From NCBI GenBank assembly GCA_030770545.1, contig CM061099.1, positions 16,827,501 through 16,891,500 of the forward strand: a DNA stretch of 64,000 bases, read 5' to 3'. The notes below the pieces were generated by a model. The model saw nothing but the letters and a program-made list of their open reading frames with translations. It had not been told where the DNA came from and made no database searches. Each line of letters opens with the position of its first letter. The stretch's first letter is position 1. The translations under genes were made by a program, and so were the position numbers. This DNA comes from Macropodus opercularis. Lineage: Eukaryota > Chordata > Actinopteri > Anabantiformes > Osphronemidae. Below, piece after piece: positions 47,399-58,940 of this stretch.

Positions 47399-48528
47399 TG
47401 AGGAGCGTAACTGTATCACCACCAACTGTAGGTGTCTTTTGGTTCACCATCAGGGGAACAAGAACATAAAGGTATATTAGTAAAAGTATTTTCCTACAAA
47501 GCTAACAGAACTTTTCATTTATAGTTTGCTCAACACCTTGTGCGTCTTGCATTGTCATAATTGACAAATAAGAACAACTGATACATTGTTAATCCACTTC
47601 GGTTAATGGGCTGCCACATACAAATCACCTTCAGGGTTCAATGAGCTGATGGAGCTACAGTATGAATTCTGGGTTGGAGTATACAAACTAATTTTACAGA
47701 CAAATACCAAAACAGGACATTTTTGAACTGACGCTGAACAGAATGTGGATCATACAACACGACATCCCAAAATACTCTTGTCATTCCACCAAAAAGTGGG
47801 GAAAAGTGGGAAAGTTAAGCTTTTGGAATGTCAGAGTCAAAGTCCTGACCTTAATCCCTTATGTGACCCGAAGCAAGGCAGTCGAATCAAGCCAACCAGC
47901 ATCTCAGGCAAAGTTGTTCTATAAGAAGCAATGCATCATAACTTTGTTACTAGAAACTTTTTTTCACGTAAGTATTAAACTGTAATAGCGCAACATAGGT
48001 TTCCAATTTTACTCTTATTTGTTTTCATTCATAACAATCTACAGTCATAATTCTTCTCTTACTTCTCTAAATACTGATAAAAAAATATTTAAAGTTTTAC
48101 CAACTGCCAGTCACCACACTAAATAGATCTCTCCATCTCTGCATAGATAATTGCTGTTAGTTTTATCTGGTGTGATCCATTCAATTGACCTAAATATTAA
48201 AATGATGGTGGTATGAATATTTAATGTTTCTGGGCACAGGGGAAAACAGGAGGTGGTTTAGGGCGACTGACGGAAATAAGAAGGAGGTGAAAATCCATTA
48301 ATTAAGGTCATTTGGTAATAATTTTGGTAGAGGAGTGGCGTGTGAGAACGGAGGTGCAGTGGGTTGGGAAAAATGACAGTTGAAGGTCATCAGTAATAAT
48401 AGGCCACCACATAAACTCCCACTGCAGACGATCTGCATTCATTCAAGACTGACTGAGGTGCTGAGGTATGTAATGGAACCATTATGCAGCTACAGGTCCC
48501 AAATGTGCGTCATTTTCAAAAAAAAACA

Positions 48529-48552
48529 ACACACACACACACACACACTCAC
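48529..48552. repeat. (CA)n microsatellite
   Basis: AACAACACACAC... run of about 20 bp, preceded by nine A. Confidence 0.88.
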
Positions 48553-48989
48553 AAGTTGTCTGGAGCACGATATTGAAGTCGACCACCAAGTTTAGAGCTC
48601 ATTTACAGCTGAATCTGAACTCTGATCCCCCTGTGAAGAAAACCTAAAGATTGCTCTCTTCGTAGCATGCTTTATAGCTGTATTGAAGTTTGAGGTAATA
48701 TTTATTTTAACCTCAGAGAGCTTGACCAATTTTATAACTGGCAAGCCCTCACAAAATGGAAATAGTGAAGTCTTCCTATAACTTGTATGTAGTATTATTA
48801 TTCACAACAGTGAGCATCTCCACAGATGATTGCTGCCTGTTGACCGATAAGAACAATATACATTCCATGTTATCGACGTGTTTGTTTAACGCAATAGAAC
48901 TGAATGGCCTCAGTATGCTTGTTTTTTTTTTACTGCCATCAGCCATACTGCTGTTTACCTGAACTGAAGTGAGCCATACGATTGTAATT

Positions 48990-49200
48990 TTGTAGGTTAT
49001 GTGACTTGGGGTTGTGGGTCAGGAGGTAGAGTGGGTTGTTAATACTAAAACGCAGGGTCAGCAGTTCTATCCCCAGCGTCCAAGGTCTACGTGTCAAAAT
49101 ATCCTCGAACAAGAGGCTGAAAGCTACTATAAGTCGCTCCTGGTTTATATAAGCTGCTTTGGATAAGTGGACATTGTTTGGGTAATGGCGTCTTTATATA
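48990..49200 (+). repeat. tRNA-derived SINE, plus orientation
   Basis: Shows GTGGGTCAGGAGGTAGAGTG (A-box-like, about 49014-49033), then GGTCAGCAGTTCTATCCCC (B-box-like, about 49056-49074), a body, and a tail with AAGCTGCTTTGGATAAGTGG. The tail resembles the AAGTCGCTTTGGATAAAAGCG end that teleost SINEs share with L2-type LINEs. Mismatches in the B box suggest an old copy. Confidence 0.7.
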
Positions 49201-51486
49201 CGCAGCCTCTTTTTTGCTCTTTTCTAACTAAACACCAGTCTGACTGACTAACCACAACAAATCATCAACTGCTTTTAGGAGAAAAAAAAACATCTATCCA
49301 GGAAAAAATAAATGACATTTTACTGGGAAAATGCTCTCAAAAAAGCTTGTTATCTTTTCATTGCTCACTGCACAATATTATCAGCGAACCACAAATTACA
49401 CACCACATTTCCCGCCTTTTGTCAGTTGATGCCACTGTTTGTCATAGCTCTTAATTTTGAGTTGGCCTTAGGGTACCACTGCAGCACTTTGGGAGCTTCT
49501 GCTTGTCAGATGGTTGGTTTTTGAACCTCTAAATGTTACATCCAGTCTACTCAGCTTTTAAATCAGCTTCAACATGCTTTCCCACTTCCATGCGCTTCTA
49601 ATGATGGCAGCAGGTACCAGAGAATCGATGGGAAACTGAATTGGGGAACCTGTTGTACACACAGTTGTAGAAGTGGGTGAGAGGAAAAGAAACCAGGAAA
49701 AGGATTTATTTACACAACGTGAGCAAGAGGTTTGTGTAATTTCAAAATATTAAATTTGGCTCAGATAGAGAAATGCAGCTCATTGTCACCAAATATTAAA
49801 AAGACAAATTCTTTCCTCGACTCATCAATCAGTTTGAATTTGAATCAGTGTTGGCAGAATTTTACATCAATAAAAACAATGTAATATATACTCTCTCCTG
49901 TAGAAAATGGCACAAAGAGCATTACTCTGCTATACTTTGCTTTTTGTGCAGTCAGTGAGTAATACGAAGTCAACCTCAACAGCTAAAACATTGGCATAGA
50001 AGGGATCATATCAAAGGCCAGTGATTGTACCATAATAAAGAATGATGAAGTTATGTACAGCAATCACCTGGACTCCTGAAGCAAATTTAGAAGATTTCAA
50101 TGATTACAGTTGTTTATCCTCAACACATTTGGAGAAAGTATTGAAAATCACTGACTCCAGAATTCAGTCTCAATGATGTGTGTTACTTTGAGACTAAGAA
50201 GAAAGGGTGTGATTTTGGAGTCCATTTTTGCCGTGCGGTGCCAAGGCTGCCTCATGTTTCTAATTTAAGATTAAAAGTGTACAAAATCAGGTAATTACTG
50301 TTTACATGAGCATAATGCACAAGTCTGGATATCATGTTTCTTTACAGCTAAACATCTCATTTGAAATACTGTATCACACAGTATATTGCATATATCTATA
50401 TATGTAATTATGAAAGACCCATGATGTTAGCTGGCTCTTTTCATGGTTTCGTTTGAACCTACAGTCTATGAGGAGAGAAGTTAGAGAAAGAAGAAAAAAA
50501 ACAAGAAAGGAAAAACAAGTGGGAAGTGATCAGAGGGATGAAATTCACCTGAAAGTGTACAGTGCTGTGCTGAGTGAAAACAGTGCTGTTTTTTTTTAAG
50601 CTCCAGGCTTGGCAGCATACAGTACCGCTTTCATTGTTGTTACTGCCAGTTGTCCAAAGTTGCAGGTATAACAATATCCACTGGCAAGAATAACACTTTG
50701 TTTCATTGGTGCACTTTTGCAAAGAAAAAAAAAAGACAAGTAACAAGTAACACCTCGCTGTGAAGTTGACAAAGGTGAACTTAGCAGAAGAAGTCAAAAG
50801 CAAAGGTAAACACAAAGACACAAAGCAGCGCTGTCTGATGCTTCCTGATGCTCTAAAACAAGAATTGGTAAAACAGTGGCGAAACAAAAGTTCATATAAA
50901 TATTTACAATAATTTGGCTTACGTGAATGTTTATGTCTTTTTATTTTTCCAAAGACACAAAGAAATGACACAGTATAGGTGCCACAACTGCTCCATAAAA
51001 TACAGTATATTACAAAAGGTCCAACATAAATAGTGCAAAACGACAACCTAAGAGTAAGTAAAAAAGAAAGAAAGAAAATTCAAACATTGAAATAGTTTAA
51101 TCAGATGGATGAAATTGTCATAGAAGCACCCGTGGGAACCACTTGGTTGGCTGCTGTATTTACTGAAACATGAGGACCAGAAGTACAGTCATGTGTGCAA
51201 TGCAGCAGCAGCATCAGCCATGAGGGGGGAGGGGAGAACTGGGGCTTATACTATTTTACAGTCAGCCAGCAGCACATCAATAGCACATCAGGAAATAATA
51301 CAAAGCTGCTGTTGTTGATTTAGCTGTACTTAGCTCAGCTTTAGAGGACGGAATGAGGTCCAAAGGTTTGACCCAAAGAAACTGATCTGTGCAAAAAAGT
51401 AGCGTTTATACGATTTTATATATAATATATATATGATATATGAATAAGAATTCATTTTCATTGTAGCATGTGATGAGATGACGGTG

Positions 51487-51533
51487 ATTTTTTTGTTTGT
51501 TTGTTTGTTTGGTGGGTTGGTTGGTTGGTTTGT
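51487..51533. repeat. (GTTT)n / (GGTT)n compound simple repeat
   Basis: TTTG units switch to GGTT units. On the minus strand this yields a meaningless Asn/Gln/Thr/Pro-rich open frame. Confidence 0.88.
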
Positions 51534-52732
51534 GTTGTTTCTGTGGACTCTCGCAACCACAGGTGCGATAAAGGTGCGTCGAGTAAGTGAAGGTGTTTTA
51601 ATTGGTATTTTACACTGTACAAAATGTGCTGCAGTCTGAGGTAATTGCTCAGTTGCACAGCTTAGATTATTCAGTAATGCTGTGAGCGAATATTGATTTA
51701 ACAGATGCTGGTTTTAAATCATTTAGTGAGTGCATGCATGACCTTTCCTTGTGTAGGGAAATGTGGTTCCACACTGGAATCCGTTATTGAAGAGACTATG
51801 TCTCTGCCACTAATATAATAATACCCTACTTCATTTAGTTTGTTCTCTGTCTACTGTCAAATATAATTATATACCAGTTGAACTAACCGAACATCTTTGA
51901 AGAGGGGACCTCATCTAGTCATTTACTTATTAATAATATCTTAAAAAAATATTTTCCAGCCACAACCAAATCTCAATCAAACTCTGATGTTTTTTCTACA
52001 TACAGATACATGATTAAACATCAACACCAGCAATGCAGGCTATAGCTCTTTGTTCTATATGGTAACTTAGAGTTTTATGTTGTGACATCTGACCTAAATG
52101 TAAACTGTAAAGTACATGTGCTGTAACATACAGCACTGTACTTGTTGGATGTATCTGGTTTTAGGCCTGGGCAACAGCCCGACAGCTGTTTTGTCACATG
52201 CTGCAGTGCCTCTCACCAAGATGTGCTTGTAGTCGAAAAAAAAAAAAAAAATCCAACCTGGTTTGGTGTTAAAATAGCCTGACTGCGTGTTTTCACACAG
52301 ACACTTTCTTTACTAACCGGCTTTGTCAGCGAACTACGTGTGTGCGGCTGAAAGAAGGTGTGAATATTCATTTGTCATTACTTCGGTCCGCATAAAGAGA
52401 GGCATTCAGCGATGCAGGTATTATGCCGTTACCTGTTAAATCTTGTTGAATGTTATTAGTTACTCACGTAGCATAATTATTTGTCGTTGTTCTTTTCACC
52501 TGTGCACTTGTTGTGGTGTCACCTCTGTGTATCTTTTTAAAAATGTCCTTAAGCGAAAGCATTAAAAGCATTTTTTTTAAGCTGTAAGCATTCGACTGCC
52601 CACTGCACCTGAGACCTATTTTTGTGCAAGCATGGCCAACGTTTTCATTTCAAAGCTGACAAATTTTGGCATGTGTGTCTCTTTAATGTTCAGCAGGCAC
52701 CTGTGCTGTACATTGAGTATGTTAAAGAAGGT

Positions 52733-52754
52733 TTATTATTATTATTATTATTAA
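52733..52754. repeat. (ATT)n microsatellite
   Basis: About six to seven ATT units followed by AAG. Confidence 0.85.
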
Positions 52755-54231
52755 GAAATTACATTTCTTTGATATAACCACGAACAAAAAAAAAAAAAAA
52801 AAGAATATAAGGAACTGTGTGTAACCTCTTGCATAATCATCTGAAAATCAGGCTGTGTCAAAGTGTAAAATAACACTACGCTGCGCAAACAGCTTAATTG
52901 CCATTAATTATTCATCACTACTAAGCCCACACTAGCCAACAACAGATACCGGAACATGTCTTGCTCATGCAAATTTAATTTAAACATGAACAATGAAATA
53001 GTTAGCTTTAGGAATTCTGAACACGTAGCTCAAATGGAGTTTTGCCGGATTTTCTTTACAATTCTGTGTTAGTTGCATTTTGGAATCTTGCAAGGTCTTT
53101 TTGCAAAGTGATGCTTTATGAATAAACTGAACTGATTTGAAAACCCAGTGCTTGGCAAGGGGATACCTGCATTAGAAGACTAAGTGCCCCAGGAAGATGA
53201 TGTGATTATTTTAATTACACATCAAAATAAACTATGTTGCTGAAAATCAGTATCACACCAAGTTTAATGGACCAGTATATTTAAAAAAAAAAAAGGGCAA
53301 AAATTTGGTGATGCGTTTGCAAATCTCTGGGGCGTTTCATCCAACTCATCAGCTCAGCTTCACAGCCGCTCCATGAGTGCAGAGTTACACAGCACGGACG
53401 AGAGAAAATTACAGTGCATTAATGTAAGAAATAATGTGTGCACACTAGAGTGATTCTGATTTCCTGACAATAACCATATTTACCATTAACGAGTGTCAGA
53501 ATACAAATAAATATAACTTCTTCCTACTCTAGCTGCTTTTATTGGTTAGAAAAACTGGAAAAAAAACAACCGGTTATTTCATCTTTCAGTGACAATTCAG
53601 AAATAATTCAGTGCTCACCGCTCTGTGGTTCTGTAGTTCTAGAAAACCACGGCTTTACTCTAGTGGAGTGCACCAGGACGTCCTTTGACACACGTAGCTT
53701 TCGAAAAATACTTTTTGAAGGTGCATTAAGGTTACAGCTACAGTATATTTTAATCCTAATTTAACCTACACAAACCTAGACATTAGACCTTTTTGATGCT
53801 TTTGCCTTTTTACCTTTTACTTACAAATGAGCACTAGTCAGATGCTGAACTTCAAACAAAAAAACCCTGAACAAGAGACATGACAAAGCTAAACCTAAAC
53901 ATGGCAGCTTTCTGGTTTTACCCATAATCGTGGTAAAATAAATGTAGGGACTATAGTGCCAGGGCAGTGACCAGTGATGATGGAGGAGAGAGTGCAGATG
54001 ATTGGGGGGTAGAGGGATGATAATGGAAGGAAGCCAATCTTGTATCTAGCGGAGAGAGGGCGTATAGTGAGTGAACCAATAAGGCTCATCGGAGGTGGCA
54101 GTCAAAAAATGGCCAAAAAGTTTGTGATGAACAGTTTTGAAAATTCGTGAACCCAAAGAATACATCACAAGACATGATAAAAAAAAAAACTGATGATGAC
54201 AGGTTAAAGTGTGAAAGTAATTTACTGAGTT

Positions 54232-54425
54232 AAGGCTGTGGCTGTTACGAGAGACATGGGTTTGAACCCATTCGCTCGTCCAGATGCCGACTTACACGAT
54301 CTCCTTATGTCTGTGTGGGTTTTTCCTCTCATGGTCTAAAGGAGTGCAGTTATTGGAAGTTAATTGGAAACAGCTGCTAAACTGCCTAGAATAATGCACG
54401 GATTTTTCAACTTTCCTACAAATGA
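54232..54425 (+). repeat. Teleost SINE relic with B box and core
   Basis: GGGTTTGAACCC (54258-54269) is B-box-like. It is followed by CTCCTTATGTCTGTGTGGGT and TTTTTCCTC, then AGTTAATTGGAAACAGCTG, in the same order as the core of a common fish repeat (CTCCCCGTGTCTGCGTGGGT... GGTTAATTGG...). It is diverged, and the 3' part is missing. Confidence 0.6.
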
Positions 54426-57400
54426 GTGAACAATGAATCTTCAGTGTCTAGTTTAATGTACTGGCTTAGGTCCGACTGCTGCGTTTGCTGACCTGTAAGT
54501 TCAAACTCACTGTGTGACAACAAACCAGTTCATGGCGAGCACTCACGAAGGTTAGAAATTGTACGAATGGAGTGTACCAAGAAAAGATGAGAGTATTGAG
54601 AAGAGCCTTTCACCTGAAGATTTAAACGGGTGACTTTGTGAAGCTGTGAACTTACAAGAGTAACTTACAAACTTTAAATGAAAGTACATAAGAAACCATG
54701 TACCTATCAAATTGTTCTTCCATTAGATATATTATTTTAGAAATGTCTGTTGAGGACAGCATTTCGGGTTTCCTAACAAACAGATTTCACTCTATCTGGG
54801 TCAGTGGCGTTCTCTCACAGCAGCTTGTTTCATCTACCGCCTCTCCCTTGGGTTATGTTCTTTCCACACGCTTGCATATTTTAATATTTAGATAGACATT
54901 TCCTGACATTTGTGGCCAACGTGTTCATTGCCGCACTCTTGCGTCGATAAATTGGTTTTACCTGAATTCTGCTCCGTTTCATCCGAGCTGCTTGGTGAAA
55001 CAAGTCGTTTTGTTGAGCATTGTTGAGTTTGCCTTCCAGGAGCAAAAGGTGGTGATGGTGAGGAAAGCTAATGCTCATCTCTGCTGGCCCTGAGCGACTA
55101 TTTAGGTGTTAACCTAAGTCTCGCAAACCTTCTACACTACTTTATTTCTGCGTGCAGGCATGGGGATTGTTTTAAGTGTGTGGTATTTCACATTTATGAA
55201 TAATGAACAAGGTTTTTTTTATGCTGTTGACTCTCATTTGGTCCATGTTTTTATTATTTATACTGTGTTTTGTTTTTTTTGGTTTTCTGCATGCGTGATG
55301 CTAATCCTGCCTGCAAACTACAGCACATTTCTTCTGCAGGAAGTTGAACTGAATGGAAATACGAGGCTTGTCATATGTTCATAAAATCGCTGTGCACAGA
55401 ACACGAATCATGACTACAGCACGTAAAATGTAATAATACTATGAATGGGATGTTTATTTCCATGAATGGTGAGGAAGAGCAGAGGCATCTTAAGAAGGAA
55501 TATCAATAGTGCATGAAGCTGAGATCCTCTCAATGATCGCACACAGCTTTTACCACAGATGTTGATACACGGCTATTCGGAGATAAACTGTGAGTGATTC
55601 ACAGAGAGAAACCAATGGCGACATTCATCTGAATTTGTCAGGAAGGAAGGACCGTGAGAACGTTAATTGGCATGATTCAGCCCAGAGTCGTGCACAATAA
55701 GCAGCTGTGTTTCCACATGGTGAGGCTGCAATCGTCTGCGGCTGTTTCTTTACCTACAAGTTTGAAGGTTTGAGCCGGAGCTATATGAAGATGTTCCCGT
55801 TGTTCCATCACACGGCCCTGCCAAGCTGGGGCCCTTTGTTCATTGGCAGCACGCCACCTCACGAACCACTGCCAGAGGAACTGTGTCATGCCCTGCTCAG
55901 GCATTTGTAGACGGGGAACGTAGGGAATAATCCATTCTATTTGATAGCTTTCTGGCATGAATTCGAGTGGCTGTCACGGCAACTTAAGAACAGATTTGCT
56001 GTCAAAACTGAAGCATTATGTATATCACCACCCATCTATTAAGGCACATGCTCACCCGCGGGCCCTTAACTGCTCTCTGGTAGCTGAGAATAGCTTTTTT
56101 TTTTATTCGTGATCTTTGCTCGGCATGTGTAGCTACAGCAGGAAAGTTTGCAAAACAAGTTTTCAAAGAGCAAGTTGCAAGTCTTCAGTGCACTGCTCTT
56201 CCTGTATCGAGGAGCAGTCAGCAGTGGCAAAGAAATGATGTTGTATCATCAGCTGATGAAAAAGACAAACTCCTAATTAGAAATGCAGTTTGCTTGTTCA
56301 ACTAGCAAAGCTGACTGATCCAGGCCAAAGCCTGTCAAAATCAGAATATATAGATCAGCACAAAGTAACATAGAACATTAGTTCTTCTACCACTGGGCTT
56401 GTCATAGACACTGTATGTTGACAAATGTATAGTAGGACTGTGGATTGCATGTTACTGTAGAAGACACAAGGTGAATGTTAATGAGTCAGCCATCATTGTT
56501 TTGCAGCATCTCCTGCAGGCTTTGCAGAAAGTTCTAGCCTTTCTCTCCAGACTGCCCCTTCACACCCAGGTCCACTCTTTGTAACAATGATACAGGTAAT
56601 GACAATCACAACAACATTAATCTCAATAACAGTAAGCTAATGAAAAGGCTGAGTGGGCTGCAAACAGCACATTTGTCAGTTACGAAGCGCCATGGAACCA
56701 ACTAGAACTGCAGACAGAGCTCTGCTGATAAAAGGTTGCCTCAGCAGTAATTACTCAAGTAAAAATGTTAAATTATGCAATTTATCAAAAGATACTACAA
56801 GGGTGTTTGCATTGGACAGTGTAACACAACACAACAAAAAAACTTACAAATACTCACCATTATGAAATCAATGCAGGGCCTCTAGTCAAACTCAGTTCAA
56901 AACGTCAATACATTGTGCAGACGCCCACAACCGTGCGGCTGGATTGGCACCTGTCTGCTGTGATGCCTCAGTAAGTAGCCTTCAAAGGTCCAGAAGTATT
57001 AATTAAAACTAGGATAATCTTCTCAATGCAGCGTTGGCGCGAACTCAGTCCTCTTCACTTAGCTGAAAGTAAAAAAAACGTTACTTTTAAACCATAATAA
57101 AATAAATAAAGATGAAATAAACATCAATCAAAATCCTGTTTGTTCTCTTTGCATGTTTCATTGTCACTCTCGTGCTTGTATGTATGGGGAAAGTGTTAAT
57201 GTATTTATTATCAAAACATTTGTAGAAGTTTCTAATGTATCTTTATTTCAGTCAATCTAGACCTAGAGTGGCTCCTAAGGAAAAAAACACAAACATTATT
57301 ACATTATATGCTTTACGTGCTCTATGTAGAAATGCAGCAACTATAGTACTAAGCAAAATCACCAACAGAAAAGCACATGGACGCTAGACATGGAAACGAG

Positions 57401-57906
57401 GTACAGTACTGGGTCAGCACTGGGCAAAATTACAAATCCCAATGTATGCCCTGCATGAGAGCGCGATCATTAGATATTTTTATATAGAGTTAGGTTGTAC
57501 TGTGTGTTTACTTCATATTTTAGAGATGTGAAGACCAGTGAGAACAACAATTATCTCAACAAGTCACAGCCTAGCGCCTGAGACGACTGGCTGGTCAGTG
57601 TCCCCGAGGACAACAGTCTTATCTCAGTATGCCCTTTGGTAATTTACCTCAGGCTCTGTTGTCCGTAGCATTTTGAAATATGATATACTTCCTTTCCAAA
57701 GATAAAATTTGGTCACTGAGTTGAAATATAATATTTGCTGCTGCCGGTTTGTCTGAAGGTATAAAGCTATATAACAGGCAGTATTACCAACAGTACTGTC
57801 TGTGTAGACTTTGTTTTTATATATATTTATATTTATATATATTTTAATGAGCATAGACATTATACAGGACGGGTTAAATGTAAAAATCTCCTGAATATGG
57901 TAGCTA

Positions 57907-57964
<58 letters not shown>
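57907..57964. repeat. (ATAG)n microsatellite = (ATCT)n 3' tail of the adjoining LINE
   Basis: About 14.5 perfect ATAG units. On the minus strand this is an (ATCT)n run that directly follows the LINE 3' end (GGGATAAATAAAGATCT), as is usual for L2/Rex-type LINEs that end in short tandem units. Confidence 0.95.
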
Positions 57965-58900
57965 CTTTATTTATCCCGCAGTGGGGAAATTCTGGTGTCC
58001 CAGCAGCAGTAGAGGGACAGTTGGAAAAAATTTCAATAATTACAATAGATACAAAAAAAGTTTAAAAAATTATGTACAAAAAAAAATATTTACATATCTC
58101 AACATAAAGTGCAAATGAAAGAAGAAGAAAGGTATCCTAAATGGACACCGCACGGCACACATCACACTAAAGAAACATGCTTCCAGTCATGTTGATGTGT
58201 TGTTGTAAAGTCTTATTGCCGTGGGTATGAAGGACCTCCGGTAGCGCTCAGTCCTGCACTTCGGGTGCAGCAGTCTCGCGCTGTGCGAGCTGCGTTGGTC
58301 CTCCACGGTTTGGTGCAGGGGGTGGGAGGGGTTGGCCATGATGGACGACAGTTTCGCCTGCGTCCTTCTATTGGCCACCACCTCGATGGACTCCAGTGGG
58401 CAGCCCAGGACAGAGCCAGCTTTCTTAACCAGTTTGTCCAGTCTCTTCCTGTCTCTGTCCGCGCTGCCGCCCGCCCAGCACACAACGCCGTAGAGGACTG
58501 CCGATGCCACTACCGTGTCGTAAACAGTCCGTAGGAGAGCCCTGCTCACCCCAAAGGACCTCAGTCGCCTCACCAGGTGGAGGCGACTCTGGCCCCTCCT
58601 GTACAGGGCACCAGAGTTGTCGGTCCAGTCCAGGTTTTTGTTGAGGTGGACACCCAGATATTTGTAGGTGTCCACCATCTCGATCCCAGAACCCCTTATG
58701 CAAACCGGCAGCGGTGGAGCAGGTTTCCGCCGGAAGTCAATCACCAGCTCCTTCGTTTTACTGGTGTTCAGAACCAGGTGGTTATCTTCACACCAGTCTA
58801 CAAAGTCGGTGATGACCCCCCTGTACTCCAGCTCGTTCCCCCCAGATACACATCCAACAATCGCAGTGTCGTCCGAGAACTTCTGCAGGTGGCATTTGCT
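57965..58900 (-). mobile_element. 5'-truncated non-LTR retrotransposon (CR1/L2/Rex1-type), 3' part
   Basis: An open frame at 58906-58187 (minus) encodes the C-terminal part of a reverse transcriptase. It holds the active-site box KFSDDTAIV, then NTSKTKELVIDFRR, DTYKYLGVHLN and LYGVVCWAGG, a typical order for LINEs of the CR1/L2 group in fish. The 3' UTR ends TGCGGGATAAATAAAGATCT and runs into (ATCT)n. The endonuclease domain and the front half of the RT are missing; the break lies at about 58895-58900. The remaining frame has no stop or frameshift, so the insertion is fairly young. The fragment cannot move by itself. The clade name is from memory. Confidence 0.85.
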
Positions 58901-58940
58901 CAACATTGTTCAACATTAATCAACATTGTTCAACATTAAT
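58901..58940. repeat. Perfect 20-bp tandem duplication at the LINE 5' junction
   Basis: CAACATTGTTCAACATTAAT occurs twice in a row, and each unit itself holds two CAACATT copies. It sits exactly where the LINE sequence breaks off. Confidence 0.92.

Larger units (their letters stand above)
46261..57900. other. Gene-poor 5' flank of the contactin gene
   Basis: About 11.6 kb with no supported gene on either strand. It holds two SINE relics (48990-49200, 54232-54425), simple repeats and several A-rich tracts (near 52230 and 52785). The longest open frame (50459-51046, minus) has a low-complexity Phe/Leu/Ser/Cys composition and no domain. Confidence 0.6.

Noticed and set aside
50459..51046. Longest non-LINE minus-strand open frame outside the contactin exons (195 codons)
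   Set aside because: Its Phe/Leu/Ser/Cys-rich composition is what AT-rich non-coding DNA gives. It has no domain, signal or splice context.
57907..57964. Regular short repeat as a possible CRISPR-like array
   Set aside because: It is a four-base tandem repeat without spacers, explained by the LINE tail.
58213..58939. Plus-strand and other-frame open stretches across the LINE
   Set aside because: They are shadows of the GC-rich reverse-transcriptase frame on the minus strand.
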